Positions 26,001 through 36,121 of a stretch of 64,000 nucleotides of DNA are shown one piece after another (positions within the stretch are counted from its first letter, which is position 1; each line of letters opens with the position of its first letter). Source of the stretch: Streptomycetaceae bacterium (GTDB taxonomy: Bacteria > Actinomycetota > Actinomycetes > Nanopelagicales > Nanopelagicaceae). Under the pieces are notes generated by a model. That model was not told where the DNA came from. It ran no database searches and worked only from the letters and a program-made list of their open reading frames with translations. Position numbers and translations under genes: made by a program. Location of the stretch: NCBI GenBank assembly GCA_007279945.1, contig QYPG01000001.1:1-64000 (forward strand). Direction: 5' to 3'.

Positions 26001-26599
26001 TCAATCCATTAGCCCTTGAGGAGTACTCATCTCTGGAAGAGCGGTTAAAATTCTTGGCTGATCAACTTGAGGATTTGAAGAATACGAAGAAGGATCTGCT
26101 AGATATTATTAAAGAGGTCGATGATCGTGTTCAGCAGATCTTCATGGAGGCCTTCCTCGAAACAGCAAAACACTTTGAAGAGATTTTCGCACGCTTATTT
26201 CCGGGTGGCGATGGTCGCTTAATTTTGGTAGATCCAGATAATCCATTTACAAGTGGAGTCGATGTTGAAGCACGCCCACCTGGAAAGCGCATTAAACGGC
26301 TTTCACTGCTTTCTGGTGGAGAAAAATCCCTCACGGCAATCGCAATGTTGATAGCAATCTTCAAAGCTCGCCCAAGCCCGTTCTATGTACTCGATGAAGT
26401 TGAAGCCGCCTTAGATGATGTCAACCTTGGCCGTCTATTGGGAGTACTTGAAGAGCTTCGTGAAAGCTCGCAGCTCATTATTATCACTCACCAAAAACGC
26501 ACAATGGAGATTGCCGACGCGCTCTATGGCGTAACTATGCGCGGAGACGGTGTAACTGAAGTTATTTCGCAGCGTTTGCGTGAATCCGACGCTAGCTAG
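23063..26599 (+). CDS. smc: chromosome segregation protein SMC
   Basis: A 1178-residue SMC ATPase for chromosome compaction. Walker A GPNGSGKSN is at 31-39, long coiled coils occupy about 165-500 and 660-1010, a hinge lies near 505-650 (starting around HILGSVAALIRID), and the C-terminal head has the LLSGGEKSLTAIAM signature and Walker B FYVLDEVEAALDD. Length is normal. The mutM/fpg gene often found between rnc and smc is absent. ftsY starts 11 bases after the stop. Confidence 0.97.
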   Translation: MYLKSITLKGFKSFASATTLRLEPGVTCVVGPNGSGKSNVVDALTWVMGEQGAKSLRGGKMEDVIFAGTSGRAPLGRAEVSLTIDNADGALPIEYSEVTISRILFRNGHSEYLINGEASRLLDIQELLSDSGIGREMHVIVGQGQLDAILMATPEERRGFIEEAAGVLKHRKRKEKAIRKLDSMQTNLARVQDLTVELRRQLRPLGKQAEVAKKAATIQADLRDAKLRILADDFISLSKVLDAEVADETALRQRRALVEAEVETIRSREEALDAQSAVEGPALVTAQETYYQLNSLREKFRGTQNLAQERSRFLNEEAEEARTSGRDPDVLENEANGLREEEASLRSNVLAAQQSLVSSTAQLVQSEQALKIDEDKIAAVMRAIADAREGTARQEGHIKSLQARLEAISEEIARLTRARDDAQHRVDSAAREYATYELDIASADSGEMNLDSNFESAKSALDHAKAKCEKLIEAERIADRERNSIESKIEAIKLTSQNRDGASALLKDSRGVHILGSVAALIRIDTGWEAAAAAALGTLADAVVVQDLASAVTALTTLRSQNLGQADVLVYDRSAVEIASIPSGLTSLSSHIHSEQISELISSLLSSFVVADNARAAEAILRSHPGVRVVTRDGDLVTRARVRGGSASSSSLIEINALIAELEVKLVDISQRCNQLKFEISSASAEVSTRQGEFDLALAKLNESDARIGALTEQLAVSGQNMKSATAEVERLNSTIAEAATAKSRDEGELVIAQNQLHQQGAIAEPDHTFTENLRNAVSIARTAELEARLAVRTIEERVTSVAERARALDASALAEREASERAIHRRGARAKASVISQAIAEAAYEALIHIERSISKAAIERGRLEESRGAREGETLTVRTRGRELSAELEALTTSVHRDEIARAEQRMRIESLENKTSEEFGIDTQTLAAEYGPENDVPTFFENEDGEIVTTELIPYRRDQQEKRLASAERSLNLLGKINPLALEEYSSLEERLKFLADQLEDLKNTKKDLLDIIKEVDDRVQQIFMEAFLETAKHFEEIFARLFPGGDGRLILVDPDNPFTSGVDVEARPPGKRIKRLSLLSGGEKSLTAIAMLIAIFKARPSPFYVLDEVEAALDDVNLGRLLGVLEELRESSQLIIITHQKRTMEIADALYGVTMRGDGVTEVISQRLRESDAS

Positions 26600-26610
26600 C
26601 CGGTTACATC

Positions 26611-27450
26611 ATGGGGTTGTTTAGTAAGTTCATTTCAAAAATAAAGGGCAGCGACAGTTTTTCGCCAGCGGATTGGCAAGAGTTAGAGCAAGAGCTTTTG
26701 GCATCAGATCTTGGGCCAACGTTGACTCGCACGTTAATGGAGCAAGCTAAGAAAGTAAAAAGCGAGAATGCCGAAGCGGCGCTAACCCAAATTTTGACTG
26801 AACAACTTAGCTCTCGCTCACGCGAACCACTTATGAATGCCCACGGAATGAGTGTTGTGATGGTGGTAGGTGTCAATGGAACGGGAAAAACTACATCAGT
26901 TGCAAAGTTGGCTTCGACCTTCAAAGGTACAGGTGGATCAGTTCTTATTGCAGCCGGAGATACATTTAGGGCCGCAGCAGTTGATCAGCTGCAGACCTGG
27001 GGCGATCGAATCGGAGTACCCGTTATTTCCGGAAAAGCCAACAGCGATCCCGCATCGGTGGCATTTGATGCAGCACAAGAGGCTAAGGGATTAGGCGTTA
27101 ACTACCTAGTGATAGATACAGCTGGTCGGTTGCACAACAAGAGTGATCTGATGGCCGAACTAGAAAAAGTTAAACGTGTTGTCGAAAAAGTAGCACCAGT
27201 TAATGAAGTGCTCTTGGTGATCGATGCGACTACGGGTCAAAATGGTTTATCCCAAGCCAAGATATTTACGGAGAGCGTGCATGTCACTGGAATAATCATC
27301 ACTAAATTAGATGGAAGTGCTAAGGGTGGGGTTGCACTTGCAATTGAGAAAGAGCTTGATATTCCAATCAAGTGGGTCGGGACAGGGGAGTCACACATGG
27401 ATTTTGCAAGATTTGAGCCTGCCCTCTATATACAGGGGCTACTTTCGTAA
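26611..27450 (+). CDS. ftsY: signal recognition particle receptor FtsY
   Basis: FtsY receives SRP-ribosome complexes at the membrane; its partner Ffh is encoded at 31.5 kb. Walker A GVNGTGKTT is at about 87-95, then DTFRAAAVDQL, DTAGRLHN and TKLDGSAKGG of the SRP GTPase. At 279 residues it lacks the long acidic A domain of many FtsY proteins; only an amphipathic N-terminal helix (MGLFSKFISKIKG) is available for membrane contact. Confidence 0.96.
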   Translation: MGLFSKFISKIKGSDSFSPADWQELEQELLASDLGPTLTRTLMEQAKKVKSENAEAALTQILTEQLSSRSREPLMNAHGMSVVMVVGVNGTGKTTSVAKLASTFKGTGGSVLIAAGDTFRAAAVDQLQTWGDRIGVPVISGKANSDPASVAFDAAQEAKGLGVNYLVIDTAGRLHNKSDLMAELEKVKRVVEKVAPVNEVLLVIDATTGQNGLSQAKIFTESVHVTGIIITKLDGSAKGGVALAIEKELDIPIKWVGTGESHMDFARFEPALYIQGLLS

Positions 27451-27477
27451 CCTAGATGTAACACACACAGAGTTTTT

Positions 27478-27526
27478 GTCATGAACTTGAAACCATTGAG
27501 AACCCTTGTTGTAACCGGTCCGAGGC
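27478..27526 (+). promoter_or_regulatory. GlnR-like box series before amt
   Basis: Five 5-base boxes are spaced exactly 11 bases apart: GTCAT, GAAAC, GAACC, GTAAC and GAGGC (27478, 27489, 27500, 27511, 27522). The actinobacterial nitrogen regulator GlnR binds GTnAC-N6-GAAAC type repeats with this spacing. Matches are partial and the order of half-sites is not perfect, so this is a candidate only. Confidence 0.45.
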
Positions 27527-27556
27527 ATCGTTGCCCCATCTCAAAGGCGAGATCAC

Positions 27557-27562
27557 TTTAAT
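27557..27562 (+). promoter_or_regulatory. -10 element of amt, near-leaderless
   Basis: TTTAAT ends 5 bases before ATG 27568. There is no Shine-Dalgarno. A good -35 is missing (TTGCCC 27531 is 20 bases away), as expected for an activator-dependent promoter. Confidence 0.4.
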
Positions 27563-27567
27563 TTTCA

Positions 27568-29225
<1,658 letters not shown>

Positions 29226-29234
29226 GATATAGGT

Positions 29235-31505
29235 ATGAGTACAAGTGAGAGAAGAGAGCGATCGCATCAGAGTGATCTCTCTCTTCTCTCACTTTTTTCA
29301 ATGGCAACGTATGAGCATTTAGTTATCACAGATACCAAGGGGATTGCAGTTGCCGCAGTGGGCGGATATGGCCGAGGTGAACTATCACCAGGCTCCGATT
29401 TAGATTTTGTGATTCTTCATGAGGGACAGTTTTCAGAGGATAAGCTCAGTAAATTTGTGAGTGCACTGCTGTATCCATTATGGGATTCATATAAAGTCGA
29501 TCACTCGGTGAGAACTCGCCTTCAAACTCGTAATGCCGCTCGAGATGACCTTAAAGTCACTTTGGGTCTATTAGATATTCGCTTTATAGCCGGTGACTCC
29601 GAATTAGTGGAGCAGGTTGCAAAGGATTCGCGTGAATTATGGCGTGAAAAACCTCATGCGAGATTGCTTGAGTTAAAAACCTCTATGGAGCAACGTCACA
29701 ATCGTGCGGGGGAGTTGGCCTATCTACTTGAGCCAGATGTGAAGGAGTCTCGGGGTGGACTTCGAGATATAAATGCCCTGCATGCAATTGCAGCATCAGG
29801 GTTAGTAGCAGTTCCGCTGGATCGTATAAGCAAAGCCCAATCAACATTAGATGATGCTCGTGAAGCATTACATATCGTTAGCGGACGCAGTAAAGATCAA
29901 TTACTTTTTCAGGAGCAAGATAAAGTAGCAAAATATCTAGGATATGCAGATGCTGATGTAATGATGGGTGAAGTTGCCCAAGCCGCGCGATCGGTCGATT
30001 ACCTACTCGGCTACATCTGGCATTCAGTTGAACTCAGTGAGAGTTCTGGCGGTTCTTTGCGTTCGAGTGATGCACAGTCGGTGGCCAATAACATCAGCGT
30101 TACCAGAAATGAGATAGTTATAGATGATGCTGCGGCTCTTCGCACCGATCCAGTGATTTCTATTCGCGCAGCAGCAACTGCAGCGCAATTGGGCTTACGG
30201 CTATCTTTAGAGACCTGCTCCATGATTACAACTGCACTTGCTGCTGGTGAATCAATGCTTCCAACACCGTGGCCACGAGAAGCACGAGAGCTTTTAATAT
30301 CCTTAATCGGTGCGGGTGAGGCGATGGTGCCGATTTTTGAAAGCTTAGATCAAGAAGAAATCATCTTTAGTTGGATACCTGAATGGCATTCAGTGCGCTC
30401 ACTACCGCAACGAAATGCCCTACATCGCCATACAGTAGATAGGCATATGGTGGAGACTGCTGTACGTGCAGCAAAGCTGACACGAAAAGTACATCGACCG
30501 GATCTGCTGCTTTTTGCCTCCCTTTTCCACGATATCGGTAAGGGCAGTGCAGAGGATCATTCTGAACGCGGTGAGCGCTTAATCGCGCCAATTGCTGCAC
30601 GTATAGGCTTTTCCCCAGAAGATATTCAAACTCTCCAAATCCTTGTACGGCACCACTTATTGCTATCGTCCACGGCAACTCGACGCGATCTAGATGATCC
30701 TGCAACTATTTTATCAATTACTTCAGTGATTCCAGATTTGAATACTTTAGAGCTTCTGCATGCACTCAGCGTTGCCGATGGCGAAGCTACAGGAAGTGCT
30801 GGCTGGAGCGATTGGAAGGCAGCTCTTGTTTCAGATTTGGTATCTCGTGTTCGTAAGGCAATGTCGGGCTCGCAGATTGCTCAGCAACCATCGCTGAGTC
30901 AAGAACAGTTACATTTAGCTGAGAGTGCACATCTCACTATTGAACTCTTAGATCACCCCAGCGGTTACTCTATTGAAATAGTTGCACCAGATATGCCTGG
31001 CTTGTTATCACTCATTGCCGGGGTGCTCAATATTTCTCGTCAAGATGTTAAGTCAGCGAGAACAAAGACCCATGGAAAATCGGCGGTGATGTATTGGATC
31101 GTAAGCCCACAACCACATGCTCCCAAAATCACTGCAGCTGGCCTTCGTGATGAGATTGAAAAGGGTTTTAACGACTCTCACTTAGTTGAAGAAAAACTCT
31201 TAGCAAGGGCAAGAATTTATGCTTCGATTCCTACGATTCCAGTACCAGCCCCAGATGTTGTGTATTTTAATGATGTAGCAACCGATGCCACAGTTATCGA
31301 AGTGAGGAGCCATGATCGGCCGGGGCTTCTTTTTAGAATTGGAGCTGCGATTACACAATCGAAAGTTGATATTCGATCTGCAATTGTTACCACCCTTGGC
31401 GCTGAAGCCATCGATACTTTATATGTAACTGAACTCTCCGGAGGTCCATTGACTGATGAACGGGCCGAGGAAGTCACGTCGCGTTTGCGAGCGGCTCTGG
31501 CGTAG
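29235..31505 (+). CDS. glnD: PII nucleotidyltransferase / removing enzyme GlnD
   Basis: A 756-residue GlnD. The nucleotidyltransferase motif GGYGRGELSPGSDLDFVIL is at about 43-61, the HD hydrolase domain has LFHDIGKG near 430-437, and two C-terminal ACT domains (about 575-660 and 680-756, with RPGLLFRIG) sense glutamine. In related actinobacteria GlnD adenylylates PII; which nucleotide is used here cannot be told. The N-terminus is shorter than in E. coli GlnD (about 890 residues). Confidence 0.95.
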   Translation: MSTSERRERSHQSDLSLLSLFSMATYEHLVITDTKGIAVAAVGGYGRGELSPGSDLDFVILHEGQFSEDKLSKFVSALLYPLWDSYKVDHSVRTRLQTRNAARDDLKVTLGLLDIRFIAGDSELVEQVAKDSRELWREKPHARLLELKTSMEQRHNRAGELAYLLEPDVKESRGGLRDINALHAIAASGLVAVPLDRISKAQSTLDDAREALHIVSGRSKDQLLFQEQDKVAKYLGYADADVMMGEVAQAARSVDYLLGYIWHSVELSESSGGSLRSSDAQSVANNISVTRNEIVIDDAAALRTDPVISIRAAATAAQLGLRLSLETCSMITTALAAGESMLPTPWPREARELLISLIGAGEAMVPIFESLDQEEIIFSWIPEWHSVRSLPQRNALHRHTVDRHMVETAVRAAKLTRKVHRPDLLLFASLFHDIGKGSAEDHSERGERLIAPIAARIGFSPEDIQTLQILVRHHLLLSSTATRRDLDDPATILSITSVIPDLNTLELLHALSVADGEATGSAGWSDWKAALVSDLVSRVRKAMSGSQIAQQPSLSQEQLHLAESAHLTIELLDHPSGYSIEIVAPDMPGLLSLIAGVLNISRQDVKSARTKTHGKSAVMYWIVSPQPHAPKITAAGLRDEIEKGFNDSHLVEEKLLARARIYASIPTIPVPAPDVVYFNDVATDATVIEVRSHDRPGLLFRIGAAITQSKVDIRSAIVTTLGAEAIDTLYVTELSGGPLTDERAEEVTSRLRAALA

Positions 31506-31517
31506 TCTTAGCCCACT

Positions 31518-32948
31518 ATGTTTGAATCCCTGTCCTCGCGTTTCACTTCTGCCTTTGGCGCACTGCGCTCACGAGGTCGAATCTCGAACTCAGATATCGA
31601 AGCAACGTGTGCGGAAATTCGTCAAGCCCTTCTTGAATCCGATGTTGCGCTGGCAGTTGTAGATAGTTTTGTCGCCAGTATCAGCGAAAAATCCTTGGCA
31701 ATACTGCCCACTTTGCAGTCCGGCACTAATCAAGGTCAAGTGATCTTTGAAATCGTTAATGCGCAGCTCATCGAAATTTTAGGTGGCTCTGCTCGTCGTC
31801 TTCGTTTTGCTAAGAAAGGGCCAACGGTCATCATGTTGGCAGGCTTACAAGGAGCAGGTAAGACAACGCTGGCCGGAAAACTGGCCAAGTTTTTCGCCGA
31901 TCAAGGCAATACCCCTTTATTAGTTGCATCTGATTTACAACGTCCAAATGCTGTGACGCAACTTCAAGTTGTTGGAGACAGCATAGGTGTGCCAGTTTTT
32001 GCGCCTGAAGTTGGAAATGGCGTTGGCGATCCAGTCAAAGTCGCACAGGCCGGTATCGAGTTTGCACGCGCCAAGCAGTACAACATGGTCATTGTTGATA
32101 CTGCTGGCCGACTTGGCGTAGATGAAGATTTAATGAAAGAAGCTATTCGTATCAGGGATGCAGTGACTCCTGATGAAATTCTCTTTGTTGTAGATGCAAT
32201 GATGGGTCAAGATGCGGTCCGTACTTCGCAAGCCTTTCTCGACGGTGTTGGTTTTGATGGCGTAGTTCTAACTAAGTTAGATGGTGATGCCCGAGGCGGA
32301 GCAGCACTTTCAATCGCATCGCTTACTAAACGTCCGATTATGTTTGCATCAACTGGTGAAAAACTCAGCGACTTTGATATTTTCTATCCCGATCGAATGG
32401 CTTCTCGCATCCTGGGCTTGGGGGATGTTGCAACGCTAGCCGAGCAGGCAAAAAAAGCCTTTGATAGTGATACGTCGGCAAAGTTAGAGGCAAAGTTTGT
32501 CAGTGGTGAAGATTTCACTCTCGAGGATTTCCTGGAGCAGTTACTGGCGATGTCGAAGATGGGCTCTATGTCCAAACTTTTATCGATGCTGCCAGGTTCT
32601 GGGGCGATGAAGAAAGCGATTGATAACTTTGACGAGGGCGAGATCGTTCGCACTAAAGCTATCGTTGAATCGATGACACCGCTTGAGCGTCGTGACCCAA
32701 AAGTTCTAAACGGCTCCAGGCGAGCAAGGATTGCGATGGGCTCTGGACGCGCAGTCTCTGATGTCAATAATCTCGTCGATCGATTCGCAGCGGCACAGAA
32801 GATGATGAAGCAGGTTCGAAATGGGGGAGTGCCGGCCGGTATGCCGCCAGGGTCGCCTGCGATGTCGGCCCCTAAAAAAAGCGTCGTCCAGAAGAAGAAG
32901 TCCAAATCAGGCAATCCCGCTAAACGGGCCATCGAAGAGGCTCAATAG
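31518..32948 (+). CDS. ffh: signal recognition particle protein Ffh (SRP54)
   Basis: The 476-residue SRP GTPase that binds signal peptides and 4.5S RNA. An N domain, then GTPase motifs GLQGAGKTTLAGKLAKF (about 110-126), DLQRPNAVTQL, DTAGRLGVDE, TKLDGDARGGA and a Met-rich M domain from about 325 with MSKMGSMSKLLSMLPGSG. The C-terminal tail is Lys-rich. No 4.5S RNA gene was recognised nearby. Confidence 0.97.
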   Translation: MFESLSSRFTSAFGALRSRGRISNSDIEATCAEIRQALLESDVALAVVDSFVASISEKSLAILPTLQSGTNQGQVIFEIVNAQLIEILGGSARRLRFAKKGPTVIMLAGLQGAGKTTLAGKLAKFFADQGNTPLLVASDLQRPNAVTQLQVVGDSIGVPVFAPEVGNGVGDPVKVAQAGIEFARAKQYNMVIVDTAGRLGVDEDLMKEAIRIRDAVTPDEILFVVDAMMGQDAVRTSQAFLDGVGFDGVVLTKLDGDARGGAALSIASLTKRPIMFASTGEKLSDFDIFYPDRMASRILGLGDVATLAEQAKKAFDSDTSAKLEAKFVSGEDFTLEDFLEQLLAMSKMGSMSKLLSMLPGSGAMKKAIDNFDEGEIVRTKAIVESMTPLERRDPKVLNGSRRARIAMGSGRAVSDVNNLVDRFAAAQKMMKQVRNGGVPAGMPPGSPAMSAPKKSVVQKKKSKSGNPAKRAIEEAQ

Positions 32949-33105
32949 GCGATTTCGCGTAAGAGCCCTTGGGATGGCAGAATAGGCAACCTGTTGAAGG
33001 GGCCCTCTACCCCCAGCGACATCCACAATCGATAGTTGAATCGTATTCACCGCGCACCCCGCTGCAGTGAGTCGATATGACACACATAAACAGGAGACAC
33101 ATTTC

Positions 33106-33660
33106 TTGGCTACAAAAATTCGCTTAATGCGCATGGGCAAAATTCGCACACCTTTTTACCGTGTAGTTGTAACCGACTCACGTAAGGCACGTAACGGTCT
33201 ATCAATCGAAGAGATTGGTCGCTATGTTCCAGGACAAGAGCCATCACTTATCGAGATCAACTCAGAGCGTGCTCTGTACTGGCTCGGTGTCGGTGCTCAA
33301 GCATCAGAGGCTGTAGAGGCGCTGCTGAAGATCACTGGAGATTGGCAAAAGTTCAAGGGACTTCCTGGCACTGAAGGAACTCTTCGCGTTGCGACTCCTC
33401 GCGTAGGAAAAATCGTTGCTTATGAAGCAGCCGTTAAGCATGCAATGGATGAGCCTAAAGAGGGTGCAACTACCCTAAAGAAGAAGGCTCAAGATAAGTT
33501 AGCGGCAAAGGCTAATCCAGTAGTTGAAGAAGCAGTGTCAGAACCAGTGTCTGAACCAGAAGCAGTGGTGTCCGAACCAGAAACAGTTGAAGCTGTGTCC
33601 GAGGTTCCAGCGCAAGTTGTGACAACAGAAGTTGTAGCTGAAGAAGCGGCGTCCGAATAA
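33106..33660 (+). CDS. rpsP: 30S ribosomal protein S16 with acidic C-terminal extension
   Basis: Residues 1-80 are S16 ([23 protein letters not shown], then YVPGQEP and YWLGVGAQ). The rest is an extension that ends in an acidic, low-complexity tail of VSEP-type units (about residues 145-184), making 184 residues rather than about 85-100 in E. coli; extended S16 is usual in actinobacteria, though the repeats stand out. TTG 33106 was chosen because AGGAG (33092-33096) is 9 bases upstream; an in-frame reading from 33067 lacks a ribosome site. The 157 bases between ffh and this start hold its leader, with no clear motif. Confidence 0.95.
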   Translation: MATKIRLMRMGKIRTPFYRVVVTDSRKARNGLSIEEIGRYVPGQEPSLIEINSERALYWLGVGAQASEAVEALLKITGDWQKFKGLPGTEGTLRVATPRVGKIVAYEAAVKHAMDEPKEGATTLKKKAQDKLAAKANPVVEEAVSEPVSEPEAVVSEPETVEAVSEVPAQVVTTEVVAEEAASE

Positions 33661-33662
33661 TC

Positions 33663-33902
33663 ATGATGGATGAAGCGCTCGAACACCTTGTAAAGGGAAT
33701 CGTCGATAATCCCGACGATGTTGTGGTCAGCGAAAAGACACATCGCCGTGGTACAACTCTTGAGGTCCGAGTTAATCCAGAAGATATTGGCAAAGTAATT
33801 GGCCGTAATGGCCGCACTGCTAAAGCTCTGCGCACAGTTGTTAGCGCGCTCGCAGGTCGCACAGTTCGTGTCGATCTAGTTGAGACCGACGAACCTAACT
33901 AA
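33663..33902 (+). CDS. khpA: KH-domain RNA-binding protein KhpA
   Basis: A 79-residue single KH-domain protein; the GxxG loop is in IGKVIGRNGRTAKALR. The N-terminal EALEHLVKGIVDNPDDV is the typical start. KhpA proteins bind RNA and affect cell size and division in Firmicutes. It lies between rpsP and rimM in the conserved order. ATGs at 33663 and 33666 are both possible. Confidence 0.93.
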   Translation: MMDEALEHLVKGIVDNPDDVVVSEKTHRRGTTLEVRVNPEDIGKVIGRNGRTAKALRTVVSALAGRTVRVDLVETDEPN

Positions 33903-33920
33903 GGTAGTGATCAATTAGCC

Positions 33921-34424
33921 ATGCGTTTACTCGTAGGGCGAATTGGTCGTGCCCATGGAATCTTAGGTGAGGCCACGATTGAAGTGCGAAGCGATGAACC
34001 AGAACGGCGCTTTGGCATCGGCGCAAAACTGCAGAGTGATGAACATGGAGAGCTCACTATTATATCGGGGCGAGTTCATAATGGGATTTTGCTACTCGGA
34101 TTTGCTGGATATACAGATAGAAATCAGATTGAAAAACTGCGCAACGTTCTTCTCTATGCCGACGTGGATATTGATGAAGAGCGCGAAGATGAGGATGATT
34201 TTCACGTGCTTCAGTTAATTGGCTGCACGGCAGTTCTTGAAAATGGCGAGATTTTTGGAGAAGTCACTGATGTGATAAATCTTCCAGGTCAGGATCTGCT
34301 AGCTATTAAGACTGCTAATGCCGAGTCATTGATTCCATTTGTTCGCCAATTAGTTCCTATCGTTGATGTTGAAGCAAGGCGAGTCGTCGTAATTCCACCT
34401 GACATGAGCGGGATAGTTTCATGA
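33921..34424 (+). CDS. rimM: ribosome maturation factor RimM
   Basis: A 167-residue RimM that assists 30S head assembly around S19. The N-terminal barrel begins LLVGRIGRAHGILGEATIEV; the PRC-barrel half has GEVTDVINLPGQDLLAIK and ends with LIPFVRQLVPIVDVEARRV. The stop overlaps the trmD ATG by 4 bases. Confidence 0.94.
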   Translation: MRLLVGRIGRAHGILGEATIEVRSDEPERRFGIGAKLQSDEHGELTIISGRVHNGILLLGFAGYTDRNQIEKLRNVLLYADVDIDEEREDEDDFHVLQLIGCTAVLENGEIFGEVTDVINLPGQDLLAIKTANAESLIPFVRQLVPIVDVEARRVVVIPPDMSGIVS

Positions 34425-35104
34425 AAATAGAGACCGTCACAATATTTCCCGATTACTTTGCGCCACTATCGCTATCTCTTTTGGGTAAGGCGCAGAATTC
34501 AGGGATTTTGAATTTCGTCGTCCATGATCTGCGAGGTTTTTCCACCAATAATCATCATGCTGTAGATGACACGCCGTATGGTGGAGGTGCTGGGATGGTG
34601 ATGTTGCCAGAAGTTTGGGGACAAGCTCTAGACCCAATACTGGTTAATGACACAGATTTAATAATTTTGACACCTGCAGGAAAGCGCTTTGATCAAAACT
34701 TGGCTGAGAAACTCTCCGCTTCTAAACACATAGTTTTTGCATGCGGACGTTATGAAGGTATCGATGATCGTGTGCGTCAGCACTACAGCAGCGATCAGTA
34801 TTGCGCGCGAAATATTAGAGTTCATGAAATATCTATCGGCGATTACGTCTTAGGCGGGGGAGAAGTAGCAGCCCTTGTCATGATTGAGGCAATTACACGC
34901 TTGCTTCCAGGTGTTTTAGGTAATCCAGAATCACTAGCCGAAGAGTCGCATAATGAGGATGGTTATGTGGAGTATCCAAACTTTACGAAGCCACCAACGT
35001 GGCGTGATATTGCAGTGCCTGAGATTTTATTAAGTGGAAATCATGCAGAAATCGCTAAATGGCGGGCGGCCGCTGCCGAAGAACGCGCTGAAAAGAATTT
35101 ATAA
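34421..35104 (+). CDS. trmD: tRNA (guanine37-N1)-methyltransferase
   Basis: TrmD makes m1G37 in tRNAs reading CNN/CGG codons, preventing frameshifts. A 227-residue SPOUT enzyme with VTIFPDYFAPL at the start, VDDTPYGGGAGMVM, ACGRYEGIDDRV and SIGDYVLGGGEVAALVMIEA of the knot. The expected next gene rplS (L19) is absent; an unrelated desaturase follows after 38 bases. Confidence 0.97.
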   Translation: MKIETVTIFPDYFAPLSLSLLGKAQNSGILNFVVHDLRGFSTNNHHAVDDTPYGGGAGMVMLPEVWGQALDPILVNDTDLIILTPAGKRFDQNLAEKLSASKHIVFACGRYEGIDDRVRQHYSSDQYCARNIRVHEISIGDYVLGGGEVAALVMIEAITRLLPGVLGNPESLAEESHNEDGYVEYPNFTKPPTWRDIAVPEILLSGNHAEIAKWRAAAAEERAEKNL

Positions 35105-35129
35105 CTGGCCAGTAACGCGCTTTCTGCCG

Positions 35130-35135
35130 TAGCCT
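35130..35135 (+). promoter_or_regulatory. -10 of a probable leaderless desaturase promoter
   Basis: TAGCCT ends 7 bases before ATG 35143, with no Shine-Dalgarno. Confidence 0.45.
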
Positions 35136-35142
35136 GCAGCCT

Positions 35143-36111
35143 ATGACAAGTGATGCTGCATCAATTCAAGCTCGGCTAATCCGCGATCTTGAACCCGTTG
35201 TCGCTGTTGAGCTTGAACGCCATCTAGGTGTACAGAAGAACTGGTATCCGCACGAGTATGTGCCATGGTCTGAAGGTCGTAACTTTGCCGGCCCGCTCAA
35301 CGGTGATGCCTGGGAGGCAAAGGATTCGCGTCTTACACCTGTGGCTCAAGACTCTCTAGTCCTCAACCTTTTAACTGAAGACAACTTACCGAGCTATCAC
35401 ACTGAAATTGCAATCTCCATGGGCCGAGATGGGGCATGGGGAAATTGGATTGAGCGCTGGACTGCCGAAGAGGCGCGACATGGCATCGCTATCCGTGATT
35501 ATTTAATGGCTACTCGAGGTGTCGATCCATATGAACTTGAAGATCTGCGCATGGCACACATGTCACTGGGCTATCAGACTCCATATGAAAACGATATGTT
35601 GCATACGATCGCATACGTTTCTTTCCAAGAGTTAGCAACACGTATTTCACACCGCAATACTGGCAAAATTTCAGATGATCCCATTGCCGAAAATATGATG
35701 CAACGTATTGCACTAGATGAGAATCTCCACATGCTTTTTTACCGCAATACTCTTGGCGCAGCTCTTGACATGGAGCCAAATGCAACGATGCGAGCTATTA
35801 CCGATGTTGTTACAAACTTTGATATGCCCGGAGCAAACATGCCGGGCTTTAACCGCAAGGCCGTACAGATTGCTCTCGCTGGCATATATGACATGCAGCT
35901 GCACTTGGATGAGGTCATTGCACCTATCTTGCGAGTATGGAAGGTATTTGAGCGAAGCGACTTATCGGGCGATGGTCTTAAAGCTCGCGATGAGCTATCT
36001 GCCTTCCTAAGTAAGACTAGCGAAGAGGCATCTAGATTTAATGAAAAGCGCGAGGTGTATTTTGAACGTCTGATAGCGCGCGGACAAGAGCCTTTGCGCA
36101 TTATCAAGTAG
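35143..36111 (+). CDS. acyl-ACP desaturase (soluble di-iron, FA_desaturase_2)
   Basis: A 322-residue soluble stearoyl-ACP-desaturase-type protein. Two di-iron motifs are visible: EEARHG (ExxH, near residues 109-114) and DENLHMLFYRN (near 194-204), with a further Glu helix upstream (YHTEIAISMG). It introduces a double bond into ACP-bound acyl chains using oxygen; related to mycobacterial DesA1/DesA2. It occupies the place where rplS usually sits and has its own promoter-like box. Membrane-fluidity control is inferred. Confidence 0.9.
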   Translation: MTSDAASIQARLIRDLEPVVAVELERHLGVQKNWYPHEYVPWSEGRNFAGPLNGDAWEAKDSRLTPVAQDSLVLNLLTEDNLPSYHTEIAISMGRDGAWGNWIERWTAEEARHGIAIRDYLMATRGVDPYELEDLRMAHMSLGYQTPYENDMLHTIAYVSFQELATRISHRNTGKISDDPIAENMMQRIALDENLHMLFYRNTLGAALDMEPNATMRAITDVVTNFDMPGANMPGFNRKAVQIALAGIYDMQLHLDEVIAPILRVWKVFERSDLSGDGLKARDELSAFLSKTSEEASRFNEKREVYFERLIARGQEPLRIIK

Positions 36112-36121
36112 GGTACGCGTC

